DNA from: an uncultured Flavobacterium sp.
GTDB taxonomy: Bacteria; Bacteroidota; Bacteroidia; Flavobacteriales; Flavobacteriaceae
Length of the DNA: 55,867 nt
Assembly (NCBI RefSeq): GCF_963422545.1
Contig: NZ_OY730262.1
Coordinates: 1-55,867, forward strand
Direction: 5' to 3'
Below, one piece after another: positions 7,452 to 15,912 of the stretch. The notes under the pieces were generated by a model. That model saw nothing but the letters and a program-made list of their open reading frames with translations, made no database searches and was not told the origin of the DNA. The position numbers were made by a program, and so were the translations under genes. Numbering within the stretch: position 1 is the stretch's first letter; every line of letters begins with the position of its first letter.

Positions 7452-8291
7452 ATGATCAATTTTAACGGAAACATAGTAGCACAAGGCGATAATATATTAA
7501 CTCAAAATCGTGCTTTTTTGTATGGAGATGGTGTTTTTGAAACACTAAAAATAGTCAACAATAAAATCTTGTTTCTTGAAGATCATTATTTTCGATTAAT
7601 GGCTTCGATGCGTGTTGTTAGAATGGAAATTCCAATGAACTTTACAATGGAGTTTCTTGAAGAACAAGTTTTGGCTCTGGTTCAGCAAAACGGAATTTCA
7701 GAATCGGCACGTGCCCGAATTACTGTTTTTAGAAATAATGGCGGATTGTATTTGCCAAAGACTAATGAAGTGTCTTATTTAATTCATGCAACACCACTTG
7801 AGAGTGCTGTTTATGTCTTAAATTCAACTGAATACGGAGTTGATTTGTATAAAGATTTCTATGTAACCAAGCAATTATTATCGTCTATTAAAACGACTAA
7901 TAAGATGATCAATATTACAGGAAGTATTTTTGCTCATGAAAATGGTTTGGCAAATTGCCTTTTGGTAAACGATACTAAAAATGTGGTCGAAGCATTGCAA
8001 GGCAATTTATTTATGGTTGTGGGTAAAAAACTTATTACACCGCCAATTTCTGAAGGTTGTTTAAATGGAATAATGCGTAAACAAATTTTGGCATTGGCTA
8101 AGAAAGTCGAAGGTATAGAAGTATTGGAAGAAATAATTTCGCCGTTTGACCTTCAAAAAGCAGATGAATTATTTCTAACAAATGTAATCATGGGTATACA
8201 ACCGATAACCAAATATCGAAAAAAGGAGTTTACCAGTAATCTGGCTCATTTATTACTGCAGGAACTAAATAAATCCATATCTGAAAATTAA
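7452..8291 (+). CDS. Aminotransferase class IV (BCAT/PabC-like, PLP enzyme)
   Basis: 279 residues, normal for fold-type IV PLP enzymes. It begins with FNGNIV, then NRAFLYGDGVFETLKI, the family's N-terminal signature. The presumed Schiff-base lysine lies in SSIKTTNKMINI. The C-terminal FLTNVIMGIQPITKYR is the conserved cofactor/substrate loop. Possible reactions are aminodeoxychorismate lyase (folate), branched-chain amino acid transamination or D-amino acid transamination; sequence alone does not decide. No folate or ilv genes adjoin. The yqgE gene converges on it and overlaps its last few bases (8288-8291). Confidence 0.85.
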   Translation: MINFNGNIVAQGDNILTQNRAFLYGDGVFETLKIVNNKILFLEDHYFRLMASMRVVRMEIPMNFTMEFLEEQVLALVQQNGISESARARITVFRNNGGLYLPKTNEVSYLIHATPLESAVYVLNSTEYGVDLYKDFYVTKQLLSSIKTTNKMINITGSIFAHENGLANCLLVNDTKNVVEALQGNLFMVVGKKLITPPISEGCLNGIMRKQILALAKKVEGIEVLEEIISPFDLQKADELFLTNVIMGIQPITKYRKKEFTSNLAHLLLQELNKSISEN

Positions 8292-8848
8292 TTCAGATAC
8301 GGATTTTCAGGTGCGTTTGACCATATAAGATAATCTCCACCAAGCTCAATAATTTGTTCTTTCCAAAAATGAGTGGTTGACTTTCCTATAATTTTGTTTT
8401 TATAACTGTTATCAGCTATGATCCATGAGTTTCCTTGCATTTCATTCTCAAGCTGATTTTCATCCCAACCTGTATAACCTAAGAAAAAACGAATATTATT
8501 TTTACTAATAGACCCGTCGTTAATTAAGTCTTTGGTTGATTCAAAATCACCTCCCCAATAAATCCCATTAGAAATCTCGACACTATTCGGGATCAACTCT
8601 GGAATATTGTGAATGAAATATAGATTGTCCTGTTCAACAGGGCCCCCATTATATATCTTAAAAGAAGCTTCAATCTCAGGAATTAGATCATTAATAGTAT
8701 ACTTTAGTGGTTTATTAATGATAAATCCTATCGATCCTTCTTTGTTATGGTCTGCTAATAAAATTACCGATCTATTAAATGATAAATCTCCAATTATAGA
8801 AGGTTCGGCAATAAGCAGGTGTCCTTTTTTTAATTTTTCTGAAATCAT
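8288..8848 (-). CDS. YqgE/AlgH family protein
   Basis: About 186 residues from ATG at 8848 (MISEKLKKGHLLIAEPSI). The frame is open to 8917, but the extra MRFNDF... segment would start directly against the HU terminator, and the family normally begins near MISEKLKKG. Motifs: GHLLIAEPSIIGDLSFNRSV, then GSIGFIINKPL, then YNGGPVEQDNLYFIHN and YWGGDFE, all diagnostic of UPF0301. The function of the family is unresolved; AlgH was linked to alginate regulation in Pseudomonas. It converges with the aminotransferase gene. Confidence 0.9.
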   Translation of the reverse strand: MISEKLKKGHLLIAEPSIIGDLSFNRSVILLADHNKEGSIGFIINKPLKYTINDLIPEIEASFKIYNGGPVEQDNLYFIHNIPELIPNSVEISNGIYWGGDFESTKDLINDGSISKNNIRFFLGYTGWDENQLENEMQGNSWIIADNSYKNKIIGKSTTHFWKEQIIELGGDYLIWSNAPENPYLN

Positions 8849-8917
8849 ACGGCTACAATTTTTATTAAATTTACTCATAAAATTTATTAAATCCCAAATA
8901 AAATCGTTAAACCGCAT

Positions 8918-8943
8918 AAAAAAACCCTCGATTAGAGGGTTTT
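8918..8943 (-). terminator. Terminator of the HU gene
   Basis: The minus strand reads AAAACCCTCTAATCGAGGG followed by seven T, about 35 bp downstream of the HU stop codon. Confidence 0.8.
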
Positions 8944-8975
8944 GATTATATTATAAGTTTAGAGAACTTTCTTAC

Positions 8976-9248
8976 TTAGTTCACTGCACCTTCTAACTCA
9001 GCTCCAGCTTTGAATTTAACTACATTTTTAGCAGCAATTTTGATAGTTTTTCCAGTTTGTGGGTTTCTACCGTCTCTAGCAGCTCTAGCAGATACTGACC
9101 AAGATCCAAAACCTACTAATGAAATTCTTCCACCTTTTTTCAAAGTAGCTCCTACATTACCTAAAAATGACTCTAAAGCTAATTTTGCCGCAGCTTTTGT
9201 GATTCCTGCATCAGCAGCGATAGCATCGATTAATTCTGATTTGTTCAT
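8976..9248 (-). CDS. HU-family nucleoid DNA-binding protein
   Basis: 90 residues, the standard HU length. Begins MNKSELIDAIAADAGITKAAAKLALESF (helical dimerisation part), then GRISLVGFGSWSVSARAARDGRNPQTGKTI, which is the DNA-binding beta arm with the conserved RNPQTG tip, and ends AAKNVVKFKAGAEL. It bends and compacts DNA as a dimer. It is monocistronic, with a textbook promoter upstream and its own terminator, as expected for an abundant protein. HU and IHF cannot be separated with certainty, but the sequence is HU-like. Confidence 0.96.
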   Translation of the reverse strand: MNKSELIDAIAADAGITKAAAKLALESFLGNVGATLKKGGRISLVGFGSWSVSARAARDGRNPQTGKTIKIAAKNVVKFKAGAELEGAVN

Positions 9249-9292
9249 AATAATTAGTTATTAATTGTTGGTTAAAAAAAATTGTTAATACA

Positions 9293-9322
9293 CAAATTTA
9301 GTAGGAAATCCGTTCCTTGCAA
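9293..9322 (-). promoter_or_regulatory. Promoter of the HU gene
   Basis: On the minus strand TTG (9322-9320), a 19-bp spacer and TAAATTTG (9300-9293), 45 bp before the HU start codon. It is a full match to the Bacteroidota consensus. Confidence 0.82.
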
Positions 9323-9394
9323 GTGTTTTCTTTAATTTTAGTAAAAATTGTTAATAACTTGCTTTTTTTGTTCATAAAGCAGGTTGTTTATCGG

Positions 9395-9424
9395 TAAAAA
9401 ATGGGTAAAAACCCCTGTTTTACT
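9395..9424 (-). terminator. Probable terminator after fmt
   Basis: On the minus strand, just after the fmt stop codon, GTAAAACAGGGGT pairs imperfectly with ACCCATTTTTTAC and ends in a T-rich arm. Confidence 0.55.
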
Positions 9425-9428
9425 GACT

Positions 9429-10376
9429 TTAATAGACCTTTGCAGTATTCGAAAAAGTTATTCCGTTTAGTAATTCAGCCACTTGCATTCTCTTTTTTCC
9501 AGGTAATTGCAAACTCAATAGCTGAATAAAGCCATCCTGAACCGCAACTTTGATTTCTTTTTTGCTGCAAATCAAACTTCCTGCTTCGAAAGAATGAACC
9601 TCGGAAATCAATTTTGCCTCGTATATTTTGATAGATTGTTCTTCCTCTTTATCTTTCAAAAAACACCAGGAAGCAGGATAAGGACTTAAACCTCGAATCA
9701 GATTATTAATTTCGGTTCCGGATTTTGTCCAGTCGATTTTGCAATTTTCCTTATTTAGTTTGTAAGCTGTTTTGATTTCCTCGTTATCTTCTTGAATTGT
9801 AGTGGTAACATTTCCGTTTTCAATAACTTTTAAAGTATTAATTACAGTTTCGCTTCCTAATAACATTAATCGGTCATGTAGTTGTCCGGCATTTTCTGTT
9901 GGATCAATTGCAATTTCCGAATTTAAGATCATCGCTCCAGTATCAATTTTATCATCGATAAAGAAAGTTGTAACTCCTGTTTTAGTTTCTCCATTAATAA
10001 TAGCCCAGTTAATTGGTGCTGCACCACGATAATTTGGCAATAAAGAAGCATGAAGATTAAAAGTTCCTAAGCTTGGCATTTCCCAAACTACTTTTGGTAG
10101 CATTCTAAAAGCAACTACAATTTGTAAGTTGGCATTCAGAGCCTTTAATTCAGCAAGGAAACTTTCGTCTTTTAAATTTGTGGGTTGTAATAAAGTAAGG
10201 TTGTTCGCCAATGCATATTCTTTCACTGCCGAATATTTTATTTTTTGTCCGCGTCCTGCCGGTTTATCTGCAGCGGTAATAACGCCAACAACATCGTAAT
10301 TGTTTTTAATAATGGTATCCAAAATGCCAACAGCAAATTCCGGAGTTCCCATAAATATGATTCTCAATTTTTCCAT
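9429..10376 (-). CDS. fmt: Methionyl-tRNA formyltransferase
   Basis: 315 residues, typical length. The N-terminal Rossmann-like domain starts LRIIFMGTPEFAVGILD. The catalytic region holds FNLHASLLPNYRGAAPINWAIINGE (the SLLPxxRGxxPI motif with its catalytic His) and FIDDKIDTGAMIL (catalytic Asp). The C-terminal ~100 residues form the OB-like tRNA-binding domain (NLIRGLSPYPASWCFL). It formylates initiator Met-tRNA using 10-formyl-THF. Its ATG shares one base with the recQ stop codon (TAATG), so the two are probably translationally coupled. Confidence 0.97.
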   Translation of the reverse strand: MEKLRIIFMGTPEFAVGILDTIIKNNYDVVGVITAADKPAGRGQKIKYSAVKEYALANNLTLLQPTNLKDESFLAELKALNANLQIVVAFRMLPKVVWEMPSLGTFNLHASLLPNYRGAAPINWAIINGETKTGVTTFFIDDKIDTGAMILNSEIAIDPTENAGQLHDRLMLLGSETVINTLKVIENGNVTTTIQEDNEEIKTAYKLNKENCKIDWTKSGTEINNLIRGLSPYPASWCFLKDKEEEQSIKIYEAKLISEVHSFEAGSLICSKKEIKVAVQDGFIQLLSLQLPGKKRMQVAELLNGITFSNTAKVY

Positions 10377-12271
10377 TATGATTTTAAAGTGTATTTATTA
10401 TTCGGTTGAATGGTAATATGATTGTTCTCTAATAATTCCTGAAGTACCATAACGACATCGTTGGTATCCAGTTTTATTTGAGTCTGAATTTCTCTCGAAG
10501 TCAAAGCGGCCGATTTTAATAAGTGCAGAATTTTATCAGCAATCGAATCGGCTTCGGTAATTTTTCCTTTTTGAGTAATACAATAAGAACAAACGCCACA
10601 ATTAGAATTAGTTTCTTCTCCAAAATAATCTAATATCAGTCTGTTTTTACAAGTTTTATCCTCTTTTATATAATGTAGAACAGATAAAAGCTGTTCTTCC
10701 TTTAATTGATTTTGTCTTTGAAGATATTTTGAAACACGATTTATAGTTAAATCATCTTCACGAACTTCATTAAATAATATAGTAGCGTCGTTGTTTTTCG
10801 ATTTATATTCGACGATTTCCTTTTCTCTTAGTTTTTCTAAAACAGCCGAAACCTGCTCTTCAGGATGTTGTGATTTTTTAGCAATTAGCGAAAGATTAAA
10901 GGATGTTTTCATTTCATAAATGCCAGGATAAGTTCTTAAAATTGCCAGAATAATTTCTTCATCATTCGGATTCAAACTCATATATCGAATCACTTCTTTA
11001 GACTCGATTAAGAATTGCAAAGTGATCTTTTCTGAGAATTCCTGAGACATTGTAATAATTCCCTGCTGATTTAAAAACTGCAATGCATTATAAGTTTTTA
11101 GAGTAGGGAATTCGTATTTATGACAAAAATGATTCAGTTTAAATGAAAACGAATCATCTAAACCTTCGCCGTAAGCAATCTGAAAATAGTTGCAAAGTTT
11201 GACATACATCATTTTCAGAAACTTTTTATCCGGTAAAATGCTCAGGAATTGCTGCTCCGTTTGAGTGGCATCTGAATTATTATAAAGCAAAACCGAAAAA
11301 GCTTTTTCTCCATTTCGTCCCGCTCTTCCGGATTCCTGATAATAGTTTTCAATGTTTTCGGGCAGTTGGGTATGAATAACAGTTTTTACGTTGTCCTTGT
11401 CGATTCCCATTCCAAACGCATTTGTTGCTACGATAACCTGTGCTTGTTCAGACATCCACAATTGCATGTTTTTGTCTTTTTCTTTAGCCGAAAGTCCGCC
11501 ATGATAGTATGTTGCTTTGAATCCTAACGATTGCAATTGCGTCGACATATTCAGACACGATTTTCGATTTCGTACATATATAATAGATGGTTGCGGATTT
11601 TTCTTCAAGATTTGTTCTGTGCGATACAACTTGTCTTCGACTTCAAAAACCATGTATGCAATATTTTTTCTTTCAAAAGATTGCTGAAAAAGTATCGGAT
11701 CCTTCAAACCTAATTCGGTTTTAATATCTTCAATAACGCGTGGAGTCGCCGTAGCAGTCAAAGCTAAAAACGGAATTTTAGGAAAGAATTTTTTAAGCTC
11801 AGAAATCTTCAAATAAGCCGGACGAAAATCATGTCCCCATTGCGAAACACAATGTGCTTCATCAATTGCAATTAAATTGATGGGAAGATTTTTAATGCGT
11901 TCCAAAATCCAGTCAGATTGTAAACGCTCAGGTGAGAGGTATAAAAACTTGTAATTTCCGTACTGGCAATTGTCCAGAAGATCAATGATTTCTTCAGTAT
12001 GAATTCCGCCCGTAAGCGCAATTGCTTTAATATTTCGTTTCTGTAAATTCGCTACCTGATCTTTCATCAAAGCAACTAAAGGCGAAACTACTAAACATAT
12101 ACCTTCCTGCATCATTGCCGGAACCTGAAAACAAATCGATTTTCCGCCACCGGTTGGCAGCAGGGCAAAAGTATCCTGACCGTCCAAAACCGAGTCAATA
12201 ATTTCCTTTTGCAACGGTCTAAAACTGTCGTGTTTCCAGTATTTTAAAAGAATTTCTTGCGCTTCTGGCAT
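10376..12271 (-). CDS. recQ: ATP-dependent DNA helicase RecQ
   Basis: 631 residues. Superfamily 2 helicase motifs: FRPLQKEII (motif 0), LLPTGGGKSICFQVPA (Walker A), IDEAHCVSQWGHDFRPAY (DEAH, Walker B plus the RecQ aromatic loop), ALTATATP (motif III), and TNAFGMGIDKDNV and QESGRAGRNGE (motifs V and VI). The RQC zinc site is visible (CKNRLILDYFGE then NCGVCSYC). The C-terminus is a winged-helix-like segment; I see no clear HRDC domain, so this is the shorter RecQ type. It unwinds DNA in recombination repair. Gene order recQ-fmt, overlapping by one base. Confidence 0.95.
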   Translation of the reverse strand: MPEAQEILLKYWKHDSFRPLQKEIIDSVLDGQDTFALLPTGGGKSICFQVPAMMQEGICLVVSPLVALMKDQVANLQKRNIKAIALTGGIHTEEIIDLLDNCQYGNYKFLYLSPERLQSDWILERIKNLPINLIAIDEAHCVSQWGHDFRPAYLKISELKKFFPKIPFLALTATATPRVIEDIKTELGLKDPILFQQSFERKNIAYMVFEVEDKLYRTEQILKKNPQPSIIYVRNRKSCLNMSTQLQSLGFKATYYHGGLSAKEKDKNMQLWMSEQAQVIVATNAFGMGIDKDNVKTVIHTQLPENIENYYQESGRAGRNGEKAFSVLLYNNSDATQTEQQFLSILPDKKFLKMMYVKLCNYFQIAYGEGLDDSFSFKLNHFCHKYEFPTLKTYNALQFLNQQGIITMSQEFSEKITLQFLIESKEVIRYMSLNPNDEEIILAILRTYPGIYEMKTSFNLSLIAKKSQHPEEQVSAVLEKLREKEIVEYKSKNNDATILFNEVREDDLTINRVSKYLQRQNQLKEEQLLSVLHYIKEDKTCKNRLILDYFGEETNSNCGVCSYCITQKGKITEADSIADKILHLLKSAALTSREIQTQIKLDTNDVVMVLQELLENNHITIQPNNKYTLKS

Positions 12272-12336
12272 TGGTCATGTTTTAAAGTTAAAAAATTTAG
12301 AAATCAGTTTCTAGTTTTACAACTTTAAACACATGC

Positions 12337-12870
12337 CTAAATTTTATCTAAGATATAAAGAATTCTGTTCTCAACCGTATCTTTAGGTACTTCAATTAAG
12401 TTGTAGCCGTATTTTTTATAGGTGTCAACAAGATATTTCTGAATTGTTTGTGCCTGTTCAAAATTTTCATAGCGCTCAGTGTCGCTCTCATAAATTTCTT
12501 CCCAAGGTGGTAAAATGAAAGTTTTAGAATATTTAAAATCCTCACAAGCCTTTATGAAACTCTCCGGATAATTATCGCCAATATAATCCATATAAGCCAC
12601 AACATCAGGAATTCCGCGGTCTATAAAAACAACATTTTCAGGTTCTTCAAGAGCGTTTTCGAATTGTTTTATGCGTCCTTCAAGCAACATTTCGCTAAAC
12701 AATAAAGGCTGTTCCAAGAACAATTGATCGATACCGTGTTGTTGCGCTTCGAGAGTAACTTGTCTTGAAATTTCAGGGTAACAGCAGTAGCCACGAGCTA
12801 CTAATTCGTTGATAAGAGTAGATTTTCCCGTTCCCGGGCCACCAATGAGAACTATGATTTGTTTTTGCAC
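12337..12870 (-). CDS. P-loop ATPase/NTPase (AAA_28 type)
   Basis: 177 residues. Walker A is at the N-terminus (VLIGGPGTGKSTLINELVARGY). This is followed by EISRQVTLEAQQHG and FIDRGIPDVVAYMDYIG, where FIDRG is a kinase-like Walker B/DR motif. PPWEEIYESDTERYENFEQA is the lid region of the AAA_28 group (bacterial proteins related to deoxynucleoside-type kinases). The substrate is unknown. It is a free-standing leftward gene, 65 bp upstream of recQ, and could be co-transcribed with it. Confidence 0.85.
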   Translation of the reverse strand: MQKQIIVLIGGPGTGKSTLINELVARGYCCYPEISRQVTLEAQQHGIDQLFLEQPLLFSEMLLEGRIKQFENALEEPENVVFIDRGIPDVVAYMDYIGDNYPESFIKACEDFKYSKTFILPPWEEIYESDTERYENFEQAQTIQKYLVDTYKKYGYNLIEVPKDTVENRILYILDKI

Positions 12871-12966
12871 TTTCTAAAAATAAAGCGCAAATTTACCTAA
12901 ACTTATTGGTATTTAAAAAGATTATTTTGCCTTAAGCGAACGATTTCGCAATTTTAAGAAATAAAG

Positions 12967-13022
12967 TTCCTGTTGTCCGTTACGATCTTTTACTTTTTAA
13001 AGGAAAAATCAAAAGGATTTCC
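12967..13022. repeat. Degenerate copy of dispersed repeat family R
   Basis: Shares TCCTGTTGTCCGTTA...ATCTTTT and AAAAGGAT with the copies at 19612-19690 and 41021-41101. The left and right ends are roughly inverted (ATCTTTT / AAAAGGAT). It sits between the NTPase and lipase genes. The remaining bases to 13341 show nothing else that I recognise. Confidence 0.65.
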
Positions 13023-13341
13023 ATTTTTATCAGGTATATTTTCAATAGTCACTTCTTGGTTTATCTGCATAACGTTCCGTTCTGGAATGACCTAATTAAT
13101 ATGTCTTTTTTTTGAAATTAATTAGATCTAAAATGTAATTTCAGTAAATGCAATTAAATAATATTTTTATTATATTATTTTTTATAACAGTGATTAATTG
13201 TAAAAATAATCTTATGTTTGTTTCAGATCGATCATGAAGTTTTATTAAAAAGAAGAGTGCTTTTTGTTTTTAAATTATTTTTTTAACAGTATTAATATTG
13301 TAAAAAGAATCAAATATTAATGCTATCTAAATTATTTTATT

Positions 13342-13390
13342 ATGAGAAAAACAGTTAATTTTTTTTTTACTATCGTTTTTAATTATAACA
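13342..13390 (+). other. Out-of-frame 5' end of the lipase gene (signal peptide, T10 tract)
   Basis: ATG AGA AAA ACA GTT AAT opens a frame that crosses ten T and then stops at TAG after NNEL. In the lipase frame the same stretch reads LIFFLLSFLIITMSCSND, a lipoprotein signal peptide with lipidation Cys. With nine T the ATG would run directly into the lipase, giving about 420 residues. The T run is 13359-13368. Confidence 0.75.
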
Positions 13391-14605
13391 ATGAGTTGTA
13401 GTAACGACAACAGTGATCCTCAGCCTGATACAAATAAAACTTATCCAACAACAGTACAAAATGCGTATCCAATTGTGCTTGTGCATGGTATGTACGGATG
13501 GGGTCGCGATGAAATGAATGGGTATCATTATTGGGGAGGAAAAGGTGATATTCAGGAAGATCTAAAAAAAGAAGGATATTCTGTATATACCGCGTCAATG
13601 GGGCCGGTGTCGAGTAACTGGGACAGAGCAATAGAACTTTATTATTTTATTAAAGGTGGAACAGTCGATTATGGTGCAGTGCATTCACAAAAATACGGAC
13701 ATAGCCGTTATGGTGAATCATATCCTGGGGCTTACCCACAATGGGACGGAGTTAGTAAAGTGCACTTAGTTGGTCATAGTATGGGTGGTCCAACTCCTCG
13801 TTATCTTATAGAGCTTTTAGAAAATGGAGATGCTCAGGAAATGGCTTATGTGCCAGGAGCGGGAAATGCACCAACATCTGATTTGTTTAAAGGTGGGAAA
13901 AAATGGGTACACAGTCTTACTACAATTGCAGGTGTACACAACGGAGCTTTGACATCTGATTTTTTTGAATTTAGAGAGAAGTTAGAAAAAATGTCTTTAG
14001 AAATAGCTGGTATTGCAGGAGCTACAAATGAGACTTTTTATGACTTTGACTTAGGACAATGGGGTATTAAACGTAATCAAGGAGAAACAATAGCGGCTTA
14101 TTTTTTAAGGATAAATAATAATAATTTTTGGAATAGTGAAGATAATTGTATTTATGATCTTACTGTGCTGGCATCTGATTCGCAAAATCATTTCGCAAAA
14201 TCATCGTCAGATGTATATTATGCTTCTTATGCTATTGACGGTACTGAAGATAAAAATAATAATGGTACCAGAGAACCTGTTAATACAATGTTGGAACTAT
14301 TAAAACCGGATGCAAAAGCGGTAGGTTCAACTACAAAACAGCTTCCTTTTGGTTATTTGGCATGGAGACCAAATGATGGTTGTGTTAGTATACCTTCTGC
14401 CCAATACCCAATTGGACATAAACATCAAATAATGGATACTGTAAAGAGAACATTGGCGCCAATGGGAACATGGGATATGCATCCTACCATTATGGGGTTG
14501 GATCATATGAGTATTGTTATTCCGGATAATAAAGCGTCAACCTATCAGGGCTTGATGGAATTCTATACGCAAATTGCTAAAGATTTATCTTGTTTGCCTA
14601 AATAA
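13391..14605 (+). CDS. Lipase, family I.5-like (zinc lipase), probable lipoprotein
   Basis: 404 residues from the internal ATG; the true start is probably 13342, one base out of frame. The core resembles Geobacillus/staphylococcal triacylglycerol lipases: YPIVLVHGMYGWGRDEM (oxyanion region), GHSMGG with nucleophile Ser130, NDG with Asp329, and DH with His372 before MSIVI. Asp78, His98 and His104 match three zinc ligands of the thermoalkalophilic lipases, with the same 20- and 6-residue spacing; the fourth ligand is near Asp220 but not certain. The CSNDNSD start suits a surface-exposed Bacteroidota lipoprotein. It hydrolyses acylglycerols (family knowledge). It is monocistronic, with its own terminator. 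Confidence 0.88.
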   Translation: MSCSNDNSDPQPDTNKTYPTTVQNAYPIVLVHGMYGWGRDEMNGYHYWGGKGDIQEDLKKEGYSVYTASMGPVSSNWDRAIELYYFIKGGTVDYGAVHSQKYGHSRYGESYPGAYPQWDGVSKVHLVGHSMGGPTPRYLIELLENGDAQEMAYVPGAGNAPTSDLFKGGKKWVHSLTTIAGVHNGALTSDFFEFREKLEKMSLEIAGIAGATNETFYDFDLGQWGIKRNQGETIAAYFLRINNNNFWNSEDNCIYDLTVLASDSQNHFAKSSSDVYYASYAIDGTEDKNNNGTREPVNTMLELLKPDAKAVGSTTKQLPFGYLAWRPNDGCVSIPSAQYPIGHKHQIMDTVKRTLAPMGTWDMHPTIMGLDHMSIVIPDNKASTYQGLMEFYTQIAKDLSCLPK

Positions 14606-14641
14606 GATCATTTCCTTAAATGATTGTATAATAAGATAAAG

Positions 14642-14664
14642 AACAACCTTCGGGTTGTTTTTTT
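14642..14664 (+). terminator. Terminator of the lipase gene
   Basis: AACAACC-TTCG-GGTTGTT hairpin followed by T5 and more T. Confidence 0.85.
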
Positions 14665-14726
14665 GTTTTAGCTATATATTCTTCACCATTTTGTTTTAAT
14701 TCAGTTTTATTATTATCTGATTGAAA

Positions 14727-14884
14727 TGTTTAGTGCCTACGGGACAAATTTACGTTTGATAATGTATTGCTATCATTATTTAACTCCTAACGGAGTATAT
14801 ATTGTAAACTATAGTTTATTTGGTATCTTGTAGGGATTATGTATTGGAAGAAAACATACCATCCAAATAAAAATGTCCCATAGG
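14727..14884. repeat. Palindromic intergenic element (family P)
   Basis: Outer ends GTGCCTACGGGACAAATTT and AAATGTCCCATAGGGAACAC are imperfect inverted repeats. In the middle is the hairpin ACTCC-TAAC-GGAGT. It looks like a non-coding dispersed palindromic element; only one copy lies in the window. Confidence 0.5.
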
Positions 14885-14918
14885 GAACACATTTGAAAAA
14901 TCAATTTAAAGATTCTAA

Positions 14919-15836
14919 TTACTCACAAAACAGGTATTTCTCAGAACTCCCCCCTTTTTTTTGTGAAGGAATAACAATATGCGATTCAAATTTCTTTCCT
15001 TTCAAAACATCATTCACAAAATCCAGAACATATTGTTTTCCATCATGAAAAAGATAACCTGAAAATTCATGTCCACCACCACAAAACGTGATCAGTTCAA
15101 CGTCTTTATGCAAATCATTCATGTGATTGTAAACGGCATAAGATCCAAAAAGAATCAGCCACCCTGAAGCATTTGTTGGGCAAGAACGATGCGAACCTGC
15201 GGCGTAGGGAACAATTTGGTCGTTATTTCCGTGAGCCAATAACATCGGAATCGCTTTTTCTTTGGTAATTAAATTAATATCCTGAATCGCTCCCGAACCT
15301 CCAATAAAACCGGCATATTTAAAATTTTCAGGCAAATTGTTTTTGTATAAATTCATCAGTTTGTAATCCCAAAATGAAGCATGAAAACCAATTTCTGCTC
15401 CGGCGCTAATTCCGGAAATAAAGATTTTAGAAGGATCAAGATTGTATTTATTGGCATTTTCAATCAAAAACGAAGTTGCTTGCCACATATCGCTTACGCC
15501 AATTTGTATTGCTTTTATTTTCTCGGTCAAAGTTCCTTTACAGCCAAAATCTTTTCCTTTCATATATAAACTGTATGAAATACTGGCAACCGCATAACCG
15601 CTTTTAGCCATAAACATTCCAAAATCTTTCTCACTGGTTCGTTCTCCACCGGAAAATCCTCCTCCAAAAGCAAAAACAATCAAGGGAATTTTCTCGTTAG
15701 TTTTCTTCTGAGGTAAATATAAATCCAGATCCAGTTTAATGGTGTCATTTTGGAAATAAGTCATTGTTTTGATTTCCTGAGCCTGAATGTTATTGAAAGT
15801 GAGAATTGTAAAAAGTAAGATAACGTAATTTTTCAT
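14919..15836 (-). CDS. Secreted alpha/beta hydrolase (carboxylesterase-like)
   Basis: 305 residues. A signal peptide ends near NNIQAQ (residue ~20). FAFGGGFSGGE is the oxyanion-hole motif in the HGGG position, with Phe in place of His. FISGISAGAEIGFHA carries the GxSxG nucleophile Ser. LAHGNNDQIVPYAAG gives the Asp, and FCGGGHEFSGYLF the catalytic His. This layout matches BD-FAE/acetyl-xylan-esterase-like enzymes. The substrate is unknown; the export signal suggests an extracytoplasmic ester. It is unlinked to the neighbouring lipase, which faces it from the other strand. Confidence 0.82.
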   Translation of the reverse strand: MKNYVILLFTILTFNNIQAQEIKTMTYFQNDTIKLDLDLYLPQKKTNEKIPLIVFAFGGGFSGGERTSEKDFGMFMAKSGYAVASISYSLYMKGKDFGCKGTLTEKIKAIQIGVSDMWQATSFLIENANKYNLDPSKIFISGISAGAEIGFHASFWDYKLMNLYKNNLPENFKYAGFIGGSGAIQDINLITKEKAIPMLLAHGNNDQIVPYAAGSHRSCPTNASGWLILFGSYAVYNHMNDLHKDVELITFCGGGHEFSGYLFHDGKQYVLDFVNDVLKGKKFESHIVIPSQKKGGSSEKYLFCE

Positions 15837-15912
15837 GAAAATAGGTTTTGAATGTTACAATCCCGATATCTATCAGGAGCGAAGGCGTAAAGTTTTTCAA
15901 ATATAAAAGTTC

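Noticed and set aside
8613..8945. 110-residue plus-strand frame over yqgE
   Set aside because: It is antisense to a clear YqgE protein and has no family features of its own.
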